Under the pieces are notes generated by a model. That model ran no database searches and was not told the DNA's origin. It worked only from the letters and a program-made list of their open reading frames with translations. From NCBI GenBank assembly GCA_027001105.1, contig JALTMZ010000133.1:521-9788 (forward strand): DNA of 9,268 nucleotides. Reading direction: 5' to 3'. This DNA is from Thermococcus sp. Lineage in GTDB: Archaea > Methanobacteriota_B > Thermococci > Thermococcales > Thermococcaceae. Made by a program: the position numbers and the translations under genes. Positions 5,843-9,268 of this stretch are shown piece by piece. Each line of letters begins with the position of its first letter. Within the stretch, counting starts at the first letter, position 1.

Positions 5843-7683
5843 CATGTCAGTCCTATGAATGCATACCTCTGCTTGGTGATTATGTTAACCAACACAATTG
5901 ATAGTATCTGGACTGTAATCAACAGCACACCCAATGCCGCAGCAAGCTGGGCACTTCCGGCAGCTGACATCATGATGTCCTTCATGAACGCCGTAATCGG
6001 TGCATACTGCATGTTGAGTGAACCCAGTGTAATACCAACGCTTGTTTCGCTCATTGAGTAAACGAAGCTAAGCATTGCACCGCCAAAGACGTTAAGTGAT
6101 ATCAGGGGCAGCAAAATACCTGTTACCGTTTTCCATCTGCTCGCTCCAAGGTTCATTGAAGCTTCTTCAAGGGAAACATGAACCTGCTGAAGTCCTGCAT
6201 ATACAGAACGGGCTGAGAACGGCAGCCTTCTTATTGAATATGCCAGTATGAGCACGAAGGCCGGGTTGAAGCTGAAGATGTTCGTTGGATCCAGTGGAGT
6301 GTTGGGGAACACTTGTGAGAAGAAGTAGAAGTAGCCCATTGCCACAACTATACCCGGAACGGCTATTGGGATTATGACTAAGCTTTCAAGCACTGGGGTT
6401 AGGACTCCCTTGAACCTGCTGGTTGCATATGATGATGTTACAGAGAGGAGCACGATAAGCACGACAGCAGCAGCTGAATACATAAGGCTGTTTATGATGT
6501 ATCTCCTGACATCGGGGTTGAAGAGCATCTGCTTGACGTATTCCGTTGTAAACCCTTGGGGCATTACAGTGACGCTCCACTGCTTGGAGAATGCCAACAG
6601 GACAACACCAATTTGTGGGAATATTGTTAGGAGCAACAGGGGGAGTAAAACCACATAAATTATCGCAGCCTGCCATGGTTTTGGTTTGCTGACTCTCGGC
6701 TTCCATCTCCCACCTTTACTGAGCATAGCATACTGTCTCAAGCTGACATACTTCCTGATCCCAAGGAATGCAAGCACAGCTAAAGTGAGCATTATAATTG
6801 ACAATGCCGCAATTTCAGGGCTCCTTTCACCCAGACCATAGAGGAATTTGCTGAAGATTTGATAAGACATCAGCTTCTTAGCCAAGGGATCACCTTGAAA
6901 GACAATTGGTGCTGCCAAATCTTCAAGGCTGAAAATGAATACAAGCGTTGCACCAGCCGCTATACCCGGCAGAGCTAATGGAAATGTTACTGTTCTAAAT
7001 AGATGGAATCCTTTGCTTCCGAGATTCTCTGCTTGCTCCTCTAATGTGGGGTCAATGTTGATAAAGCTTGCATATGCGTTGAGATACACTATTGGGTAAT
7101 ATGTCATTGCTTGGGCCAAAACAACACCTGCCAAACCATCGATTTTAATCCTAAACGGCAGGATGTGAAGCAGTTCATAGAAAATGTAGTTGATTAAACC
7201 CGTATCAAGGAACATCTTCTTAATGACATATGCATTGACGAATGGGGTAACCAGCAGGGGAATAAACAGGGCAATTCTAAAGAAATTTTTCCCTTTAAAC
7301 TCATATCTCGCCATTATAAAGGCGAAGATCGTTCCCATCAGAGAAGCTAAAAGCGTCACAAGGGCGGCAACTACAAGTGAATTAATGACAACTCCAAAAT
7401 CTATTCCCCTGATTAAATACACGGTCTCTCCAGTCGCAGTAACTGTTTTTATTGCAAAGTCTCCTTGGGGCGGGAATTGTACATAATAACTTGAGGTTAA
7501 TATGCTCTTAAACCAGTAGAGGGAGAAGTGCCCCTCATGGCTAAATGCTATTGCAAGCATAGCCAAAACAGGTATTATTAAAAACACGACTATATACAGT
7601 AGGGGGAAAAGGTAGGAAAAGGAAACGAGAGGTTCAAAAAGCGGTGTTCCAAAAAGCTTTTCACTCCACTTGCTTACCTTCAT
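5842..7683 (-). CDS. Fused two-domain ABC importer permease (FbpB/AfuB-like)
   Basis: A 613-residue membrane protein with two BPD_transp_1 permease domains in one chain, forming the whole transmembrane pore (about 12 helices predicted by eye). Domain 1 has TM1 at about 24-47, a 50-residue external loop, then helices from about 97 to 310. Its EAA coupling loop is EEQAENLGSKGFHLFRTVTFP (215-235, key residues E215, E216, G222, P235). A basic cytosolic linker (about 311-337) joins domain 2, which has helices from about 338 to 600 and the second EAA loop EEASMNLGASRWKTVTGILLP (506-526, key G513). Fused permeases of this layout are typical of ferric-iron-type importers. The ATG overlaps the binding-protein stop (ATGA) and follows GGAGGTG, so translation is probably coupled. 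Substrate is not determined by sequence. Confidence 0.93.
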   Translation of the reverse strand: MKVSKWSEKLFGTPLFEPLVSFSYLFPLLYIVVFLIIPVLAMLAIAFSHEGHFSLYWFKSILTSSYYVQFPPQGDFAIKTVTATGETVYLIRGIDFGVVINSLVVAALVTLLASLMGTIFAFIMARYEFKGKNFFRIALFIPLLVTPFVNAYVIKKMFLDTGLINYIFYELLHILPFRIKIDGLAGVVLAQAMTYYPIVYLNAYASFINIDPTLEEQAENLGSKGFHLFRTVTFPLALPGIAAGATLVFIFSLEDLAAPIVFQGDPLAKKLMSYQIFSKFLYGLGERSPEIAALSIIMLTLAVLAFLGIRKYVSLRQYAMLSKGGRWKPRVSKPKPWQAAIIYVVLLPLLLLTIFPQIGVVLLAFSKQWSVTVMPQGFTTEYVKQMLFNPDVRRYIINSLMYSAAAVVLIVLLSVTSSYATSRFKGVLTPVLESLVIIPIAVPGIVVAMGYFYFFSQVFPNTPLDPTNIFSFNPAFVLILAYSIRRLPFSARSVYAGLQQVHVSLEEASMNLGASRWKTVTGILLPLISLNVFGGAMLSFVYSMSETSVGITLGSLNMQYAPITAFMKDIMMSAAGSAQLAAALGVLLITVQILSIVLVNIITKQRYAFIGLT

Positions 7684-9083
7684 CCTTGCACCTCCGATAA
7701 TACTTTGTTATACTTAGCCCTTGCGGCATCTCTCCACTCCTGCATGAGTGTGTCTTTAAACCCGGGATCCTTTATAAGTCTTTCATTTATTTTCTTTGCA
7801 TAGTCTTCAGTAAAGGTAACCATTTTTCCTGTATCCGGGTCTTTGAACTGTATCGGAGCTAAAAGCTGTGCTTTAAGCTGTTCATACTTGTCTTTACTTA
7901 TCTTACCCTGCTTGTATGCCTGGACGAGGGCAACCCATGCCCTGTGGAGCTCTTGGTTTGCATCAACGAGTGTCGCTTTGAAATAGAACTGCATTGCATA
8001 TACTGTTGCCAATGCCCTTGCATCGTCAAACTGAATACCTTGGGTCTGAAGAGCCAATTCGTAAGCCTTCTTTAAATCTGGTCTCTTCTGTCCTTCAGGG
8101 GTATCGAAGACTGCAGGGTTTACTGGAAGCCTGTTGACATCTTCATTGAGCCAAATCTTCTGTCCTTCTGTGAGCACCCAGTAGATGAAAGCCTGTGCAG
8201 CCTCTGGATGCTGGGAGTTCTTAAGCAAAGCAATGGGGTCACCATTGATTATGCTCTCTCCTTTGGGTATGATATAGATACATGCAGGGTTAAGCTTCAT
8301 CGCAGTATATCCATAGAAGTCAATTGTGTTTCCAACAGCTATGTCACCAGCTATAACTGCCTCTCTAACAGCATCACTTGCGTCATAAATCTTTGAGTTT
8401 GCAGCTATGATTGTAAGAACCTTCCATCCCTCATCCCAGCCAAAAGCTTGAAGTATGATCTGGTAAATTCTTGTGTTTGATGTACTTCTTGTTGGATCTG
8501 CGATACCAACTTGTGGTGGATCTAATGCAAAAGTCTCACTTGCTATATCCTCCCACTTTTCGGGCATTGGAAGGTTCCATCTCTTCAGGACATCCTTGTT
8601 CACGGTGAAACCGAATGACGAAAGCGCAGCTGCAATCCAGTAAACCTTTCCGTCATTTCCTTTCCTTACCATTGGCATTCCAGCAATGTCTTCTTTTATC
8701 TGTGTCCCAAGAAGACCAAGAACCTTCTCATCTGTAATCGGAGCCAAATAGCCCTGCTTAAAGAGATCATCAAACAGTGTTGGTCCTCCTCCCCATCCTA
8801 TGTCAGCGCCCCTCTTAATCAATGCAGGCCACTGCGAATCGGGAGCCTTAATAAACTTAATGTTCACGATGTTGTACTTCTTTGCAATGTCGCTTTTCAG
8901 AAAAGCCTCTTTTGCCAGCATTTGAATTGTTGTGTCATGTCTTGTCAGAACGATTAGGGTTATTCCCCCACTGGGTTTTGATGTGCTTGTTGCAGTAGTG
9001 CTTTGTTCTCCACCACCAATACATCCGGATACTATACTAATGAGAAACAGCAGCACAAGGGAAAGGGCAATGCCTTTTTTCAT
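7680..9083 (-). CDS. ABC importer solute-binding lipoprotein (AfuA/FbpA-like, long)
   Basis: Cell-surface receptor that delivers substrate to the adjacent permease. Residues 1-20 are a lipoprotein signal with lipobox VSGC, so C21 is the lipidation site. A Gly/Ser/Thr-rich tether (22-40) follows. The mature domain begins ITLIVLTRHD (41-50). GADIGWGGGPTLFDDLFKQG (92-111) and GDPIALLKNSQHPEAAQAFIYWVL (281-304; key GDPIAL and PEAAQAF) match the family I know from ferric-iron and related anion/cofactor importers (COG1840). At 467 residues it is about 120 longer than usual for that family, with a helical Lys-rich tail after about 340. The ATG follows GAGGTGAG with a good spacer and heads the operon. 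Iron is the leading guess, but thiamine, phosphonate or another ligand is possible. Confidence 0.9.
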   Translation of the reverse strand: MKKGIALSLVLLFLISIVSGCIGGGEQSTTATSTSKPSGGITLIVLTRHDTTIQMLAKEAFLKSDIAKKYNIVNIKFIKAPDSQWPALIKRGADIGWGGGPTLFDDLFKQGYLAPITDEKVLGLLGTQIKEDIAGMPMVRKGNDGKVYWIAAALSSFGFTVNKDVLKRWNLPMPEKWEDIASETFALDPPQVGIADPTRSTSNTRIYQIILQAFGWDEGWKVLTIIAANSKIYDASDAVREAVIAGDIAVGNTIDFYGYTAMKLNPACIYIIPKGESIINGDPIALLKNSQHPEAAQAFIYWVLTEGQKIWLNEDVNRLPVNPAVFDTPEGQKRPDLKKAYELALQTQGIQFDDARALATVYAMQFYFKATLVDANQELHRAWVALVQAYKQGKISKDKYEQLKAQLLAPIQFKDPDTGKMVTFTEDYAKKINERLIKDPGFKDTLMQEWRDAARAKYNKVLSEVQG

Positions 9084-9090
9084 TTTGGCT

Positions 9091-9097
9091 CACCTCT
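9091..9097 (-). promoter_or_regulatory. Strong Shine-Dalgarno of the binding-protein gene
   Basis: AGAGGTG on the minus strand closely complements the archaeal 16S 3' end and is seven bases from the ATG. It fixes the start of the first operon gene, whose product should be made in excess of the transporter. Confidence 0.6.
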
Positions 9098-9115
9098 GAG
9101 GGAGTTTTACAAAAG

Positions 9116-9130
9116 CTTCTTTAAATTTTT
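9116..9130 (-). promoter_or_regulatory. BRE/TATA region of the importer operon
   Basis: The minus strand reads AAAAATTTAAAGAAG, a plausible A-rich BRE plus TTTAAA TATA-like core, 33-47 bases before the ATG. The predicted start site falls near 9098, just ahead of the Shine-Dalgarno. I see no TGM and no clear metal-regulator operator. Confidence 0.55.
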
Positions 9131-9132
9131 GC

Positions 9133-9165
9133 CACAAAAAAATGTCAAAAATTAAAGATTTAAAG
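9133..9165 (-). terminator. T-rich terminator of the upstream CGP-CTERM gene
   Basis: Within 45 bases of the upstream stop codon the minus strand has runs of five T (9147-9151) and seven T (9136-9142), plus the weak stem TTTTTG-TGG-CAAAAA. This is typical of Thermococcales termination and ends just before the importer promoter. Confidence 0.5.
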
Positions 9166-9175
9166 AGAGAAATAT

Positions 9176-9241
9176 TCACTTTCTTTTTCTCAGGAGGAGT
9201 GGGATCAATGCTAATCCAACAAGGACTGCTGGACCGCATGT
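9176..9241 (-). repeat. CGP-CTERM coding repeat, copy 2
   Basis: Direct-repeat partner of 2050-2115 (60 of 66 bases identical, ungapped). The match starts exactly at the stop codon and ends just upstream of the Cys codon of CGP, so it covers the anchor and not the stalk or the downstream region. Confidence 0.9.
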
Positions 9242-9268
9242 CTTGCTGGTTGTGGCTGGAGCTGAAGT
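9176..9268 (-). CDS. CGP-CTERM surface protein, C-terminal end only
   Basis: Only the last 30 codons and the stop are in the window. They encode a Thr/Ser/Ala/Pro tail (TSAPATTSKT), then CGP, a hydrophobic stretch (AVLVGLALIPLLL) and RKRK. This is the CGP-CTERM tail of Thermococcaceae exported proteins, thought to be processed and anchored like other archaeal sorting signals. The function of the full protein cannot be told. It lies just upstream of, and in the same direction as, the importer operon, separated by a terminator and promoter. The frame has no stop up to the window edge. The tail is almost the same as that of the metallophosphoesterase, in both protein and DNA. Confidence 0.88.
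   Translation of the reverse strand, partial: TSAPATTSKTCGPAVLVGLALIPLLLRKRK

Noticed and set aside
6386..6706. Second minus-strand frame of 106 codons within the permease gene
   Set aside because: Overlaps the second permease domain, which is intact in its own frame; no start signal or family pattern.
9109..9125. Imperfect palindrome around AAGCTT next to the importer TATA box as a metal-regulator operator
   Set aside because: The symmetric core is short and A/T-rich in an A/T-rich promoter; it does not match an operator I can name.

Overview
The window reads as a chromosomal segment from a hyperthermophilic archaeon of the order Thermococcales (Thermococcus or Pyrococcus type). The evidence is an archaeal-type phosphoglycerate kinase with the GGGHS signature, two Thermococcales-type CGP-CTERM cell-surface tails, GGTGAT/GAGGTG Shine-Dalgarno sites, TATA-like boxes, pyrimidine-rich terminators in place of strong hairpins, and moderate A+T-rich composition. 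Every gene I can support is on the minus strand, so the text runs right to left in gene order. No gene-less stretch exceeds about 120 bases, and I see no rRNA, tRNA, CRISPR array or insertion sequence.

Layout in transcription order. At the right edge (9176-9268) is the last part of an upstream gene, of which only a CGP-CTERM surface tail is visible. After a T-rich terminator and a promoter comes an ABC importer operon: lipoprotein solute-binding protein (7680-9083), a fused two-domain permease (5842-7683, overlapping the previous stop by ATGA) and an ATPase (4770 to about 5831). A short gap then leads to a DUF447-type putative FMN-binding protein (4125-4736), probably the last gene of the same transcript. 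The importer resembles the ferric-iron/AfuABC-FbpABC class by architecture, but the substrate is not proven.

Next is a separately promoted, secreted calcineurin-like metallophosphoesterase (2050-4029). It has a signal peptide, a complete metal-binding motif set, an Ig-like C-terminal domain, a Thr/Ser-rich stalk and a CGP-CTERM anchor. Then comes an uncharacterised, charged 204-residue protein (1345-1959). Last is phosphoglycerate kinase (1-1242), which runs off the left edge only a few residues before its expected end. Its promoter carries a partial Thermococcales glycolytic motif just upstream of the TATA region, where TrmBL1/Tgr-type regulators act on gluconeogenic genes.

The region is mostly ordinary Thermococcales core and surface biology. 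The best leads are the near-identical CGP-CTERM DNA at both ends of a 7.1 kb block, the flavoprotein-like gene attached to the importer, and the pgk operator. I do not see a convincing new multi-gene system.
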